This document shows positions 35,563 to 45,701 of a DNA stretch of 64,000 nt, piece by piece; the stretch's first letter is position 1; every line of letters starts with the position of its first letter. The notes beneath the pieces were generated by a model. That model saw nothing but the letters and a program-made list of their open reading frames with translations. It did no database searches and was not told the DNA's origin. The DNA comes from Nonomuraea gerenzanensis (GTDB lineage Bacteria; Actinomycetota; Actinomycetes; Streptosporangiales; Streptosporangiaceae), in contig NZ_CP084058.1 in NCBI RefSeq assembly GCF_020215645.1, positions 1,674,001-1,738,000 of the forward strand, in the 5' to 3' direction. Made by a program: the position numbers and the translations under genes.

Positions 35563-36417
35563 TCACTTCGCGTCGTGCAGGACGAGCCCGAGCGTGTGCC
35601 GCAGCCCGGACCGTACGGTGCTCACCCCGTGCCGCACCGGCGAGGCCGACCAGCCACGCGACGACCGCACGGGACGATCGCGAGTGGTGAAGATCAGCCC
35701 GTGCCCCTGCGGCAACAGCGTCACCGTCCCCCGCGACTGGGCCCGGGGCCGCTGCTCCACCAGCAGGAACTCACCACCCGTGTAGTCCACGCCCGGCCGG
35801 TCCAGCCCGATCACCACCTGCAGCGGGAACACCAGCTCCCCGTACAGGTCGCGGTGCAGCGCGTTCCAGTCGTTCTCCCGGTAGCGCAGCAGGATGGGCG
35901 TCGGGCGGGTCTGTCCGGCCCGGTGACACAGGTCGAGCCAGTCGCCGAAGTCGTCCGGCCAGGGCGCGGGCTGCCCCAGCCGGGCCGCCCAGTCCCTGGC
36001 GATCGGCAGCAGGCGGGGGTAGAACGCCGCCCGCAGCCGCTCCACCAGGGGTGGGAGGGGGTGGTCGAAGTAGCGGTACTGTCCGGCGCCGAAGCGGTAG
36101 CGCTCCATGTCGACGGTGGCGCGGAAGAAGCCTGCCTCGTCGTACAGGGCGGAGATCTGCGCGCACTCCTCGGGGGTGAGGAGCTGAGGGGTCGGCGCGC
36201 ACCCGTACGCGTCCAGCTCGGCCGCCAGCCGCCCCCAATCCGCATCCACCAGCCCCCGCCCGTCCCCGGCCGCCGGCTCCCGTCCATCCGCGTCTCGCCC
36301 GTCCCCGGCCACCGGCTCCCGTCCATTCGCGTCTCGCCCGTCCCCGGCCGCCGGCTCCTCCTGAACGAAGGTCGTCATCCGGTCAGCGGCCTGCGGTTGC
36401 TTCTCGTCGGTGTTCAC
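35563..36417 (-). CDS. 2-oxoglutarate/Fe(II)-dependent oxygenase
   Basis: A 284-residue oxygenase of the prolyl-4-hydroxylase-like superfamily. The metal ligands are His and Asp in LHRDLYGELVFPLQ and the distal His in PVRHGVSTV, followed by the 2-oxoglutarate arginine in RSGLRHTLGLV. The GTG at 36417 overlaps the ogt stop codon (GTGA). The first 50 residues are a disordered tail made mostly of a 13-residue repeat (AGDGRDANGREP type) from a 39-base minisatellite. It is co-transcribed with ogt and alkB; it may oxidise damaged bases or a protein partner. Confidence 0.85.
   Translation of the reverse strand: MNTDEKQPQAADRMTTFVQEEPAAGDGRDANGREPVAGDGRDADGREPAAGDGRGLVDADWGRLAAELDAYGCAPTPQLLTPEECAQISALYDEAGFFRATVDMERYRFGAGQYRYFDHPLPPLVERLRAAFYPRLLPIARDWAARLGQPAPWPDDFGDWLDLCHRAGQTRPTPILLRYRENDWNALHRDLYGELVFPLQVVIGLDRPGVDYTGGEFLLVEQRPRAQSRGTVTLLPQGHGLIFTTRDRPVRSSRGWSASPVRHGVSTVRSGLRHTLGLVLHDAK
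36258..36358. repeat. 39-base minisatellite in the oxygenase gene
   Basis: Two full units (36258-36296 and 36297-36335) and a partial third (36336-36358), nearly identical and in frame. They add 13 residues per unit to the protein's N-terminal tail. Confidence 0.92.
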
Positions 36418-36911
36418 AGCGTGCTCCAGAGCTGGGGCTGCAGCACGCCTTCGATCGTGAGCAGCGCGCGCTTGCGTTCGAGGCCGCCCGCGTACCCGGT
36501 CAGGGCGCCGTCGGCGGCGACGACGCGGTGGCAGGGCAGCAGGACGAGCAGCGGGTTCGCGCCGACGGCGGCCCCGACGGCGCGGATCCGGTCGGCGGGC
36601 GCGCCGACGCGGGCGGCGAGCGCGCCGTAGCTGATCGTGGTCCCGTACGGGAGCCGCGCCAGCTCCGCCCACACCCGCTCCTGGAACGCGGTGCCCCGCG
36701 GGCTGACGGCCAGGTCGAACTGGGTGCGCTCACCCGCGAAGTACTCCCCGAGCTGCCGCCCGGCCTCGGCGAAGGCGTCCGGCTCCCGCCGCCACCCCGC
36801 CCGCCCGGCTACCTCCGGAGTGACGCCGAACGACACGCGGGTCAGCGCCGTGCCGTCCCCCGCGAGCAGGATCTCGCCCAGCGGGCTGTCGATCGTCGTG
36901 TAGATGTCCAT
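36414..36911 (-). CDS. ogt: Methylated-DNA--protein-cysteine methyltransferase
   Basis: A 165-residue suicide repair protein that transfers alkyl groups from O6-alkylguanine to its own cysteine. The acceptor is Cys127 in LLPCHRVV; the helix-turn-helix with the arginine finger is ADRIRAVGAAVGANP, and GGLERKRALL closes the domain. The ATG at 36911 is preferred (MDIYTTIDSPLG); the upstream GTG at 36920 is possible. It heads an operon of four overlapping genes (ogt, oxygenase, unknown, alkB), an adaptive-response-like set without an ada regulator in view. Confidence 0.93.
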   Translation of the reverse strand: MDIYTTIDSPLGEILLAGDGTALTRVSFGVTPEVAGRAGWRREPDAFAEAGRQLGEYFAGERTQFDLAVSPRGTAFQERVWAELARLPYGTTISYGALAARVGAPADRIRAVGAAVGANPLLVLLPCHRVVAADGALTGYAGGLERKRALLTIEGVLQPQLWSTL

Positions 36912-37017
36912 ACTCTCCACAACACCGCCGCACCCACGAAAGGTCGGCGGTTTTCGGACGTCGCGGCAGCCGCCCTCCCTGACGTACGCTCACCTTGATT
37001 TCGAGCTAGGAGTGAGC

Positions 37018-37830
37018 ATGGCCGAGTCCCGCGAGCACACCTTCACCGGCACGAGAGGCGGCAACACGGTCCGCGCATGGCCCCACGAACGCCCGCGATA
37101 CCTGGCGATCCTCGTCCACGGGTACGGCGAGCACATCGGCCGCTACGAGTACGTCGCCGACCGCCTCGTCCGCCACGGCGCCGCCGTCTACGGCCTCGAC
37201 CACATGGGGCACGGCAAGTCCGAGGGCGACAGGGTGCTCATCGAGGACTTCGAGGACGTGGTCACCGACGTGCACTCCGTCGAGGAGCGGGCCAGGGCCG
37301 AGCATCCCGGCGTGCCCGTCGTGCTGATCGGCCACTCGATGGGCGGCATGATCGCGGCCCGCTACGCCCAGCGGTACGGCTCGGGGTTGGCCGCGCTCGT
37401 CCTGTCGGGGCCGGTGATCGGGGCCTGGGAGGCGGTGTCCACGCTGCTGGCGTTCGAGGAGCCGCCGGACGTGCCCATCGACCCCGGCACGCTCTCCCGC
37501 GACCCGTCGGTGGGCGCGGCCTACGCCGCCGACCCGCTGGTGTGGCACGGGCCGTTCAAGCGCGCGACGCTGGAGGCGTTCGCGACGACGCTGGACACGA
37601 TCGCCAAGGGCGGCACGTTCGGCGCGCTGCCCACGCTGTGGGTGCACGGCGACGACGACCAGCTCGTGCCGCTGCCGGGCAGCCGCGCCGGCATCGCGGA
37701 CGTCAGGGGCAGCGAGCTGACGGAGCGCATCTATCCGGGGGCCAGGCACGAGGTCTTCAACGAGGTCAACAAGGACGAGGTGCTCGACGACGTGACGTCC
37801 TTCATCGACGGCGCGCTGGCGGGAGGCTGA
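37018..37830 (+). CDS. Monoacylglycerol lipase-like alpha/beta hydrolase
   Basis: A 270-residue serine hydrolase close to bacterial monoacylglycerol lipases and lysophospholipases. The HGYGEHIGRY oxyanion motif, the nucleophile elbow GHSMGGM and the catalytic Asp and His (HGDDDQLVP and ARHEVFNE) are all present. AGGAG precedes the ATG at 37018. It probably releases fatty acids and glycerol from membrane-derived monoglycerides. It is divergent from ogt and converges with a short ORF and lipoprotein gene. Confidence 0.9.
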   Translation: MAESREHTFTGTRGGNTVRAWPHERPRYLAILVHGYGEHIGRYEYVADRLVRHGAAVYGLDHMGHGKSEGDRVLIEDFEDVVTDVHSVEERARAEHPGVPVVLIGHSMGGMIAARYAQRYGSGLAALVLSGPVIGAWEAVSTLLAFEEPPDVPIDPGTLSRDPSVGAAYAADPLVWHGPFKRATLEAFATTLDTIAKGGTFGALPTLWVHGDDDQLVPLPGSRAGIADVRGSELTERIYPGARHEVFNEVNKDEVLDDVTSFIDGALAGG

Positions 37831-37966
37831 CCCCGACGCCATCCGGAGGCCGCGTGCCGTGGATCTCGGGGAACGCCCGCACGATCACGGCCACGGTCTC
37901 CCCGGGTGTCATCCCCGTGCCGTCCACCGCGAGGTGGCGGTGGCCGTCCTGGCTCGCGGCGAGCAT
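37802..37966 (-). CDS. Possible small ORF or gene remnant
   Basis: A 54-residue ORF whose ATG overlaps the stop of the lipoprotein gene (TGATG) and whose end overlaps the convergent lipase gene by 29 bases. Codon third positions are GC-rich over the first 35 residues. The sequence HRHLAVDGTGMTPGETVAVIV looks like the C-terminal end of an AAA or nucleotide-kinase protein, so this may be a truncated remnant rather than a functional small gene. Low confidence. Confidence 0.35.
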   Translation of the reverse strand: MLAASQDGHRHLAVDGTGMTPGETVAVIVRAFPEIHGTRPPDGVGVSLPPARRR

Positions 37967-38592
37967 CACCCGCCTTTCCCGGCGTCGGCGACGGGCAGCC
38001 GGACGTGCCCTGACCCCCGGCTGCGCGCCAGCTCGATCTTCCAGCACCCCGGCTTCTGGAACACGAACCCGGTGCCCCACTCCTGCCCGGGACGCCGCCA
38101 GGTCGATCCGCCGTGCTCCTCCGGGCCCCAGAGCAGCTTGGCGACGGTCCCGTCGGGGTGGACGGCCCGGACGCGCAGCGGCCCCTCGCCGGTCATCCGC
38201 CATACGACCTTCACCTCGTCTCCCGCGCTGAGCGGCGTGGCCCGTACGAACAGCAGCCCCCACAGCTCCGCGTCCTGCGCCGTTCCTTGCACCTCGGGGA
38301 AGCCGTCCCCCTCGAACACCGGCGTGCCGCCGCAGCCCGCACCGGTGGCCGTAGGCCGAGGGCTCGCGTCCGCCTGCGTGCTCGTGCCGGTGCTCGCCTC
38401 CGTGCCGGTGCCCGCCTGCGTGCTCGCCTCCGCGCCCGTGCCGGTGCTCGCTGCCGAGCCCGGCCGCGTCCCCTCACCGCCCGCAGTGGACGCCCCTCCC
38501 GCACCGGCCGCACACCCACCGACGGCCACCATCACGGCCACCATCACGGCGACCGTCACCCCAACCCCGGCACTCACTCTCAACGACCGCAT
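37966..38592 (-). CDS. Putative lipoprotein with Thr/Ser-rich linker
   Basis: A 208-residue exported protein. The signal peptide ends VAVGGC (lipobox, Cys near residue 27). A long low-complexity linker rich in Ser, Thr, Gly and Ala follows, with several STGTG/EAST-type repeats. The C-terminal 110 residues form a compact domain (GCGGTPVFEGDGFPEVQG..., KVVWRMTGEGPLRVRAVHPDG, GCWKIELAR) with two conserved cysteines, resembling domains of unknown function in actinobacterial lipoproteins. AGGAGG precedes the ATG at 38592. Function is unknown. Confidence 0.8.
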   Translation of the reverse strand: MRSLRVSAGVGVTVAVMVAVMVAVGGCAAGAGGASTAGGEGTRPGSAASTGTGAEASTQAGTGTEASTGTSTQADASPRPTATGAGCGGTPVFEGDGFPEVQGTAQDAELWGLLFVRATPLSAGDEVKVVWRMTGEGPLRVRAVHPDGTVAKLLWGPEEHGGSTWRRPGQEWGTGFVFQKPGCWKIELARSRGSGHVRLPVADAGKGG

Positions 38593-38687
38593 CGAACCTC
38601 CTCGCCCCCATTACCGACCCCCCGGGCGAAAGGTTCCACCGCACCGAACGAGCATCGGCCGCGCCCACGCAACCGGCCTGGAAACAC

Positions 38688-40316
38688 CTACAGGCCGCCG
38701 AAGACGGGCAACGTGAGCGACGAAGGACGGGTGGCGTCCTGGAAGACCTCGAAGCGCGTCGGCCGGGTCCGCACCGCCTCTCCCACCGCCTCGCCGGTCC
38801 CGTGATTACGCGCGAACCGCGGGAACGCCCCGCCCGCCACCTGCACCCGCAGCCGATGCCCGCGCAGGAACCGGTACCCCGTCGGCTGCAGCTCCACCTC
38901 GGCCTCCACCACGCCGTCGTTCCCAGGAGGCAGCCGCAGGATGCCGTCCGTGACGTTGCGTGACACCCCGGAGGCGTCCACGTCGCACAACCGGACGAAC
39001 AGGTCCGCGTGTCCCGTGTCCGTCCGCACGTACACGGTCGCCGAGACAGGGCCGATCAGGTCCAGGTCGCGCTGGAGCGGCGCGCCGGTGTGGACGAGCA
39101 CGTCGGGGCGGGCCTCGACGGCGCGGTTGTCGCGCTGCTTCGCCTCCCGGCCGTCCAGGAGCGGCCCGCCCACGGAGCGGGTGGGGCGCGCGGGATCGTA
39201 GGTGAACCCGCCGGGCGCGGCCTCGCCGGGCGCGCTCCAGCCGAGCCTGCCGTACGGCAGCAGGTACAGCGCCGTCGGCGCGGACTGCGGGGGCGGCCAC
39301 GTGTCGAAGTCCAGCCAGCGGCCGGCCCGTTGCAGGTAGAGCCGTACGGGGGCGCGCTGGAGCTGGGCGGTGTCGCCGAGCAGGTGCGCCGACAACCATG
39401 ACACCTCCTCGGCCAGCAGCGCCCGCAGCACGCCGAGGTCGTGCCCCCAGGGGCCGATCAGGATCCTGCTGCGGCGCCCGGCCCCGCGCAGCGCGGCGTA
39501 ATCACGCAGCTGCGCCGGCAGCAGCAGGTCCCACCAGCCGGTGACCATGCTGGTCGGCGTCGTCATCTTGACCGCGGCGGCACTGTGGTCGGTGTCGGTC
39601 CAGAACGGGTCGCCCGCTCCGGTGTGCGCGGCGGCCTCCCGCAGGAACGGCACCCGCTTCCCGATCGCGGCCACGTCCGACCTGCCGATCGGCACGTGCG
39701 CCATGGCCCGCCGCACCCGCCGGTCCCTGCGCGGAGCCGGCAGCAGCCCGCCCAGCGGCGCCTCCTCCTGCGTGCCGATGATCGAGGCCCAGGTCAGCAG
39801 GTTGTGCAGGGCGAACACACCACCCGGATAGAACGTCGTTCTGAACTCGCTGGCCGTCACCCCCAAACACATGGCCTCCAGCGGCGGATCGAGGTAGGGC
39901 CCGACCGCCCATTGCGTGAACCCGAGATAGCTCGCCCCCGCCATCGCCAGCCGCCCGTCGCACCACGGCTGCGCCCGCAACCAGGCGGCCGTGGCCAGCC
40001 CGTCATCCCTTTCCTGGTGAAAGGCCGAGAACCGCCCGCCCGACCCGAACGTGCCCCGCACGTCCTGCACGACGACCTGCATGCCGCGCCGCGCCAGCAC
40101 CCGGGCCGTCGCCCTGGCGTCGAGCTTGTGCTTCCCGTACGGCGTGCGCACCAGCACCGCCGGCAGCGGCTCCGACCCGCGCGGCCGGTAACGGTCGGCA
40201 CGCAGCACGACCCCGTCGGGCATGGGCACGGGGAGGTCGCGGGCGAGCTCGATGTCGGGCGTGGTGGCCTCGGGCAGGCCGAGGAGCCGATCGAACAGTC
40301 TGCTGAGCATCCTCAT
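38688..40316 (-). CDS. CocE/NonD family hydrolase
   Basis: A 542-residue serine hydrolase of the X-Pro dipeptidyl-peptidase/cocaine-esterase family. The N-terminal catalytic domain has VQDVRGTFGSGG, the nucleophile elbow GASYLGFTQW and the catalytic Asp/His part in TGWWDLLL and GPWGHDLG. The C-terminal beta-jelly-roll (LDLIGPVSATVYVRTDTGHADLFVRL) is typical. No signal peptide is seen. Substrates are usually acyl esters or N-terminal peptides; this one cannot be specified. It is divergent from the DinB-like gene across about 100 bases. Confidence 0.88.
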   Translation of the reverse strand: MRMLSRLFDRLLGLPEATTPDIELARDLPVPMPDGVVLRADRYRPRGSEPLPAVLVRTPYGKHKLDARATARVLARRGMQVVVQDVRGTFGSGGRFSAFHQERDDGLATAAWLRAQPWCDGRLAMAGASYLGFTQWAVGPYLDPPLEAMCLGVTASEFRTTFYPGGVFALHNLLTWASIIGTQEEAPLGGLLPAPRRDRRVRRAMAHVPIGRSDVAAIGKRVPFLREAAAHTGAGDPFWTDTDHSAAAVKMTTPTSMVTGWWDLLLPAQLRDYAALRGAGRRSRILIGPWGHDLGVLRALLAEEVSWLSAHLLGDTAQLQRAPVRLYLQRAGRWLDFDTWPPPQSAPTALYLLPYGRLGWSAPGEAAPGGFTYDPARPTRSVGGPLLDGREAKQRDNRAVEARPDVLVHTGAPLQRDLDLIGPVSATVYVRTDTGHADLFVRLCDVDASGVSRNVTDGILRLPPGNDGVVEAEVELQPTGYRFLRGHRLRVQVAGGAFPRFARNHGTGEAVGEAVRTRPTRFEVFQDATRPSSLTLPVFGGL

Positions 40317-40419
40317 GGCAGATCCCTCCGCTCCGCCCCAGAGTACGGCTCGACCGTCCGGTTCCTGAGAGGCGATGACTTTTCACCTCCCCTTCGGTCT
40401 CCATCCACGAGGAGGCGAC

Positions 40420-41283
40420 ATGAGCGATCAGAGACGGGTACTGACGGCAGGCGTGGCGCTGCTGGAGCGGGCGATCGACTACGCGCTCGGCAGCCTGCGC
40501 ATCGTGTCCCCGGCGGCCCTCTGCCGCCCGACGCCCTGCGCGGCTTGGAACCTCCAGCAACTGCTTCACCATCTGGGCGATTCTCTCGACACCTTGAACG
40601 AGGCCGCCCTCGGCCAGGTCACGGCGGCTCCGCTCGACGTAGGCGTTCGCGGCGCCGTCCCGCGTGCCGTCGATCCGCGCGGTGCTGTGTCGGGTGCCGT
40701 CGATCCGCGCGGTGCTGTGTCGGGTGCCGTCGATCCGCGCGGCGCCATGCCGCGTGCCGCCGATCCTGGCGATGCCGGCGTGGCCGAGGTGCGGGGGGAT
40801 GCGGGGATGGCCCAGGTGCGTGGTGACACAACCGCAGGTGGTTGCGCGGGCGGCCGGTCCGCCGGCTCGCGGACGATGGCCGTTCCCGCCCGCACCCAAG
40901 AGCACCCACCGCACCTCCCTCTCCGCAACCCCGCCCTGACCCTCAGGGACACCGCCACGGAAGTCCTCGGCCGATGGGCAGCCGTGCTCACCGGCGACCT
41001 CATCACCATCCACGACCGCCACCTCACCAGCCCGATGGTGGCCGCGGTAGGCGCCATCGAGGTCGCCGCGCACGCCTGGGACGTGGCCAGGGCGTGCGGC
41101 GAGCACCACCCGATCCCGCCGCTCCTGGCTGAGGAGCTGCTGGATCTGGCCCATCTGTTCGTCACCGGCGCCGATCGCCCCGCGAGGTTCGGCCCGGCGG
41201 TGCGGCTGCCCATGGGGGCGCCCGCCCAGGATCACCTCCTCGCCCACCTCGGTCGTCACCCCGCCTGGCCCGCGGTCAACTGA
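40420..41283 (+). CDS. TIGR03086-type metal-binding (DinB/mycothiol-dependent) protein with repeat insertion
   Basis: A 287-residue member of the DinB/maleylpyruvate-isomerase-N superfamily of mycothiol-related four-helix proteins, here about 90 residues longer than usual. The N-terminal helix has CRPTPCAAWNLQQLLHHLGD (metal His). The normal fold resumes at TLRDTATEVLGRWAAVL and EVAAHAWDVARA. The insertion in between (residues about 67-155) contains four 10-residue repeats and two 9-residue repeats and is probably disordered. GAGGAGG precedes the ATG at 40420. Catalytic role unknown. Confidence 0.82.
   Translation: MSDQRRVLTAGVALLERAIDYALGSLRIVSPAALCRPTPCAAWNLQQLLHHLGDSLDTLNEAALGQVTAAPLDVGVRGAVPRAVDPRGAVSGAVDPRGAVSGAVDPRGAMPRAADPGDAGVAEVRGDAGMAQVRGDTTAGGCAGGRSAGSRTMAVPARTQEHPPHLPLRNPALTLRDTATEVLGRWAAVLTGDLITIHDRHLTSPMVAAVGAIEVAAHAWDVARACGEHHPIPPLLAEELLDLAHLFVTGADRPARFGPAVRLPMGAPAQDHLLAHLGRHPAWPAVN
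40648..40821. repeat. 30-base and 27-base in-frame minisatellites
   Basis: Four 30-base units (40648-40677, 40678-40707, 40708-40737, 40738-40767; the middle two identical) encode RGAVSGAVDP-type repeats. Two 27-base units (40768-40794, 40795-40821) encode GDAGVAEVR-type repeats. Both interrupt a DinB-like protein. Confidence 0.93.
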
Positions 41284-41631
41284 GCACCCGCCCGCCCGCA
41301 CATCCGCCACCGCCACGCCGTACGATCAGCATGTACGGCAGAGTCAGACCACAGATCGCGGCACCACTCTTGGCGGAACCCGCGACGTCATGCCCGATAC
41401 GGTGAGAAGATCGGTAATGGCCGACCCGTCACGGGACGACCACGCAGACCACACCGTGCCAGGGGCGACGGGACCCGTCCGGCCCGATCCGCGCGAGGCG
41501 GCGCAGGCGATCGCCGCGGACAGGCCGACCAACGTGGTGGCGACGACCGTTCTTCGTGCGGCCGTCGCCACCACCACGCCGCTCATGCCAGGTGGCACGC
41601 AGGCCAAGGACGTGACCTGGCACGTGAGGTC
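41284..41631. other. Intergenic stretch, no convincing gene
   Basis: Between a plus-strand gene and the convergent end of recQ. A plus-strand ORF can start at the ATG at 41417, but it runs 180 bases into recQ and has no recognisable sequence. An inverted repeat TGCCAGGT (41586-41593) and ACCTGGCA (41615-41622) lies just past the recQ stop and may help terminate recQ, but without a T-run. Confidence 0.6.
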
Positions 41632-43479
<1,848 letters not shown>

Positions 43480-43635
43480 GCGGCTACCTTACGTGTTCGG
43501 GGGTGAGCGGATCGTCAGTTCCGCCGTTGGCGGAGAGGGGCAGCGGCGGCGCTCGTCCGCGTGCCTCTGGCGATCGTAGCCGCCGCGACCGACAGCCTCG
43601 CCTGCTTCCCGACTTCATGGTCAAGGGCCGCGCGG

Positions 43636-44829
43636 CTACCCGGGCGTGGCAGCCGGGTGCGTCCTGGCGTACAGGATCAGTGACAGCGCCCCGAGCACGC
43701 ACGCCACCGCCACCACCCCCATCACCGCCGGATACCCGGCCACCTGCGCCACCCCGGCCGCCACCAGCGGAGCCACGGCCTTGGCCACCGTGATCGGCAA
43801 CGCCAGCGCCCCGCTCAGCGACGCGTACGCCGCCGTACCGTACCGATCGGCGAGCAGCGCGGGCCGCGCGATCGTGCCCACCCCGAACCCCAGCCCGAAC
43901 AGCACCACCGCCACCACCGCCCCGGCACTGCCGCGCCCGACCAGCGGCAGCAGCACGGCCGCCAGCCCCTGCAGCCCGAACATGGCGGCCGTGATCAGCG
44001 CCACCGGCCAGCGCGCCTGCAGCCCGGTGGTCACCAGCCGCCCGGTCACCGACAGCACCCCGAGCAGCCCGGCGACCGCGGCGGCGAAGACCGGCTCGTG
44101 CCCGAGCGTGATCAGGTAGGTGACCAGCAGCACGCCCATGACCGCCACGGCGCCCGTCTGCGTCAGGAAGGCCGCCGCCAGCAGCCAGAACGGCCGCTCG
44201 CGCAGCGCCGCCCCGACGATCTCCCCCCGGTCCACGTGGGCGGGCGCGGCCCGGTTCCGTACGGCCAGCGCGTGCAGGGGCACGGCGGTCAGCGCGTACC
44301 CGACGGCCAGGATGACCAGCGCCCGGCGCCACCCGTACAGCTCGACCAGGAGCCCCGTCAGCGGCAGGAAGATGCTGGAGGCGAACCCGGCGACCACCGT
44401 CACCGCCAGCAGCGCCCGCGCCCGCCTGCTCGCGTCGAACCAGGCCACGATCACCGCGAACGCCGCCTCGTACAACACCATGGCCGACGCGACGCCGAGC
44501 ACCCCGCACACGAGGTAGAGCTGCACCACCGAGCGCACCTGCGACCAGGCCAGCACCGCCAGCGCGCCGAGCACGGACCCGAGCGTCATGAGCCCCCGGC
44601 CGCCGCGCCGGTCGAGCAGCCGTCCGACGAACGGCGCGACGAGCCCCGACACCAGCACCGACAGCGTGATCGCCCCGGTGAGCTGCGCGACCCCGGCGTG
44701 CAGCTCGCGCGACATGGGCGGGATGAACACGGAGAAGGCGTAATAGAGAATGCCGTATCCGGCGGTCTGGGTGATCGCGAGTGCGCCGATCATTCGCGCC
44801 GGCGCTTTAGGTCCTGCGGTGGCGATCAC
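43636..44829 (-). CDS. MFS transporter
   Basis: A 397-residue major-facilitator transporter with 12 predicted helices. The loop 2-3 motif is VGRLLDRRGGRGLM. It resembles the oxalate/formate-antiporter and monocarboxylate-type MFS branch (TAGYGILYYAFSVFIPPMSRELHAG at the start). The start is a GTG at 44829; an ATG at 44793 is a shorter alternative. It is divergent from an SDR gene across 100 bases holding a perfect palindrome. The substrate is unknown. Confidence 0.87.
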   Translation of the reverse strand: MIATAGPKAPARMIGALAITQTAGYGILYYAFSVFIPPMSRELHAGVAQLTGAITLSVLVSGLVAPFVGRLLDRRGGRGLMTLGSVLGALAVLAWSQVRSVVQLYLVCGVLGVASAMVLYEAAFAVIVAWFDASRRARALLAVTVVAGFASSIFLPLTGLLVELYGWRRALVILAVGYALTAVPLHALAVRNRAAPAHVDRGEIVGAALRERPFWLLAAAFLTQTGAVAVMGVLLVTYLITLGHEPVFAAAVAGLLGVLSVTGRLVTTGLQARWPVALITAAMFGLQGLAAVLLPLVGRGSAGAVVAVVLFGLGFGVGTIARPALLADRYGTAAYASLSGALALPITVAKAVAPLVAAGVAQVAGYPAVMGVVAVACVLGALSLILYARTHPAATPG

Positions 44830-44897
44830 GCCCGGAGTTGTTCCCGTTCATCTGCTGTAAATACGGTGATAAATGTCACTTCGCCGCCGAAGAGTTT

Positions 44898-44926
44898 CGC
44901 GAATTCGCGTTTTCCCGTCATAGCGT
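44898..44926 (+). promoter_or_regulatory. Palindrome and -10 box before the SDR gene
   Basis: CGCGAATTCGCG (44898-44909) is a perfect palindrome. TAGCGT (44921-44926) lies seven bases before the ATG at 44933 and could be the -10 box of a leaderless message; the palindrome would then cover the -35 region. Confidence 0.45.
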
Positions 44927-44932
44927 CGGATC

Positions 44933-45673
44933 ATGACGCATTCGTACGTGGTCACCGGCGGCGGGCGCGGCATCGGCCGGGCCGTGGTCGAGCGCCTGCT
45001 CGGTGACGGGAACGTCGTGGTGGCCGTCGAACGGGACAAGGAGGCCCTCGGCTGGGCCGGCCGGCGAGTCGTCCCGGTGATCGGCGACGCGGCCGACGAG
45101 GAGGTCGCCGCCTGGGCCGCGGACCTGGCCCAGGAGTCGGGCCCGCTGGCCGGCTGGGTGAACAACGCCGCCGTGTTCCGCGACGCCTCCGTGCACTCGT
45201 CCCCGATCTCCGAGGTCAGAGCGCTGATCGCGGCCAACCTCGACCTGGCGGTGGTGGGCTGCGCCACCGCCGTGCGCCACTTCCTGGAGGCCGGCACCCC
45301 GGGCGCCATCGTGAACGTCACCTCGCACCAGGCCACCAGGGCCGTGCCCGGCAGCCTGCCCTACTCCACGGCCAAGGCCGCCACGGAGGGCCTGACCAGG
45401 GCGCTCGCGGTCGAGTACGGCCGGCACGGCATCCGGGTCAACGCCGTGGCGCCCGGCTCGGTGGCCACGGAGCGGTACGAGCGCACGCGCACGCCGGAGA
45501 TGGAGGCGGAGCTGAACTGGCTGCACCCCCTGGGCCGCGTCGCCACCCCGGCCGAGGTGGCCTCGGTGGTGGCGCACCTGCTCTCGCCGGACGCCGCCTT
45601 CGTCAACGGCGCCACCATCCCGGTGGACGGCGGCCGTACGGTGCTCGGGCTGGACCCGGAAGCCAGGGAATGA
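44933..45673 (+). CDS. Short-chain dehydrogenase/reductase (SDR)
   Basis: A 246-residue SDR of classical length. The cofactor motif is [11 protein letters not shown], followed by WVNNAAVF (NNAA), a catalytic Ser ([13 protein letters not shown]), and [10 protein letters not shown] (YxxxK). The tail [10 protein letters not shown] is standard. The stop codon TGA is part of a Zur-box-like sequence for the next gene. The substrate is unknown. Confidence 0.9.
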   Translation: MTHSYVVTGGGRGIGRAVVERLLGDGNVVVAVERDKEALGWAGRRVVPVIGDAADEEVAAWAADLAQESGPLAGWVNNAAVFRDASVHSSPISEVRALIAANLDLAVVGCATAVRHFLEAGTPGAIVNVTSHQATRAVPGSLPYSTAKAATEGLTRALAVEYGRHGIRVNAVAPGSVATERYERTRTPEMEAELNWLHPLGRVATPAEVASVVAHLLSPDAAFVNGATIPVDGGRTVLGLDPEARE

Positions 45674-45685
45674 AAACCGTTGTCA
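45671..45685. promoter_or_regulatory. Probable Zur box
   Basis: TGAAAACCGTTGTCA is an imperfect 15-base palindrome (two mismatches) matching the actinobacterial Zur pattern TGAAAATNATTTTCA in its outer half-sites. It lies 17 bases before the ATG of the zinc-independent L31 gene, where Zur sites are commonly found. Confidence 0.6.
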
Positions 45686-45701
45686 CATGGTTGCAGGGTC
45701 C

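Noticed and set aside
36258..36358. 39-base repeats considered as a CRISPR fragment or att site
   Set aside because: Directly adjacent units without spacers, in frame with the oxygenase gene: a minisatellite.
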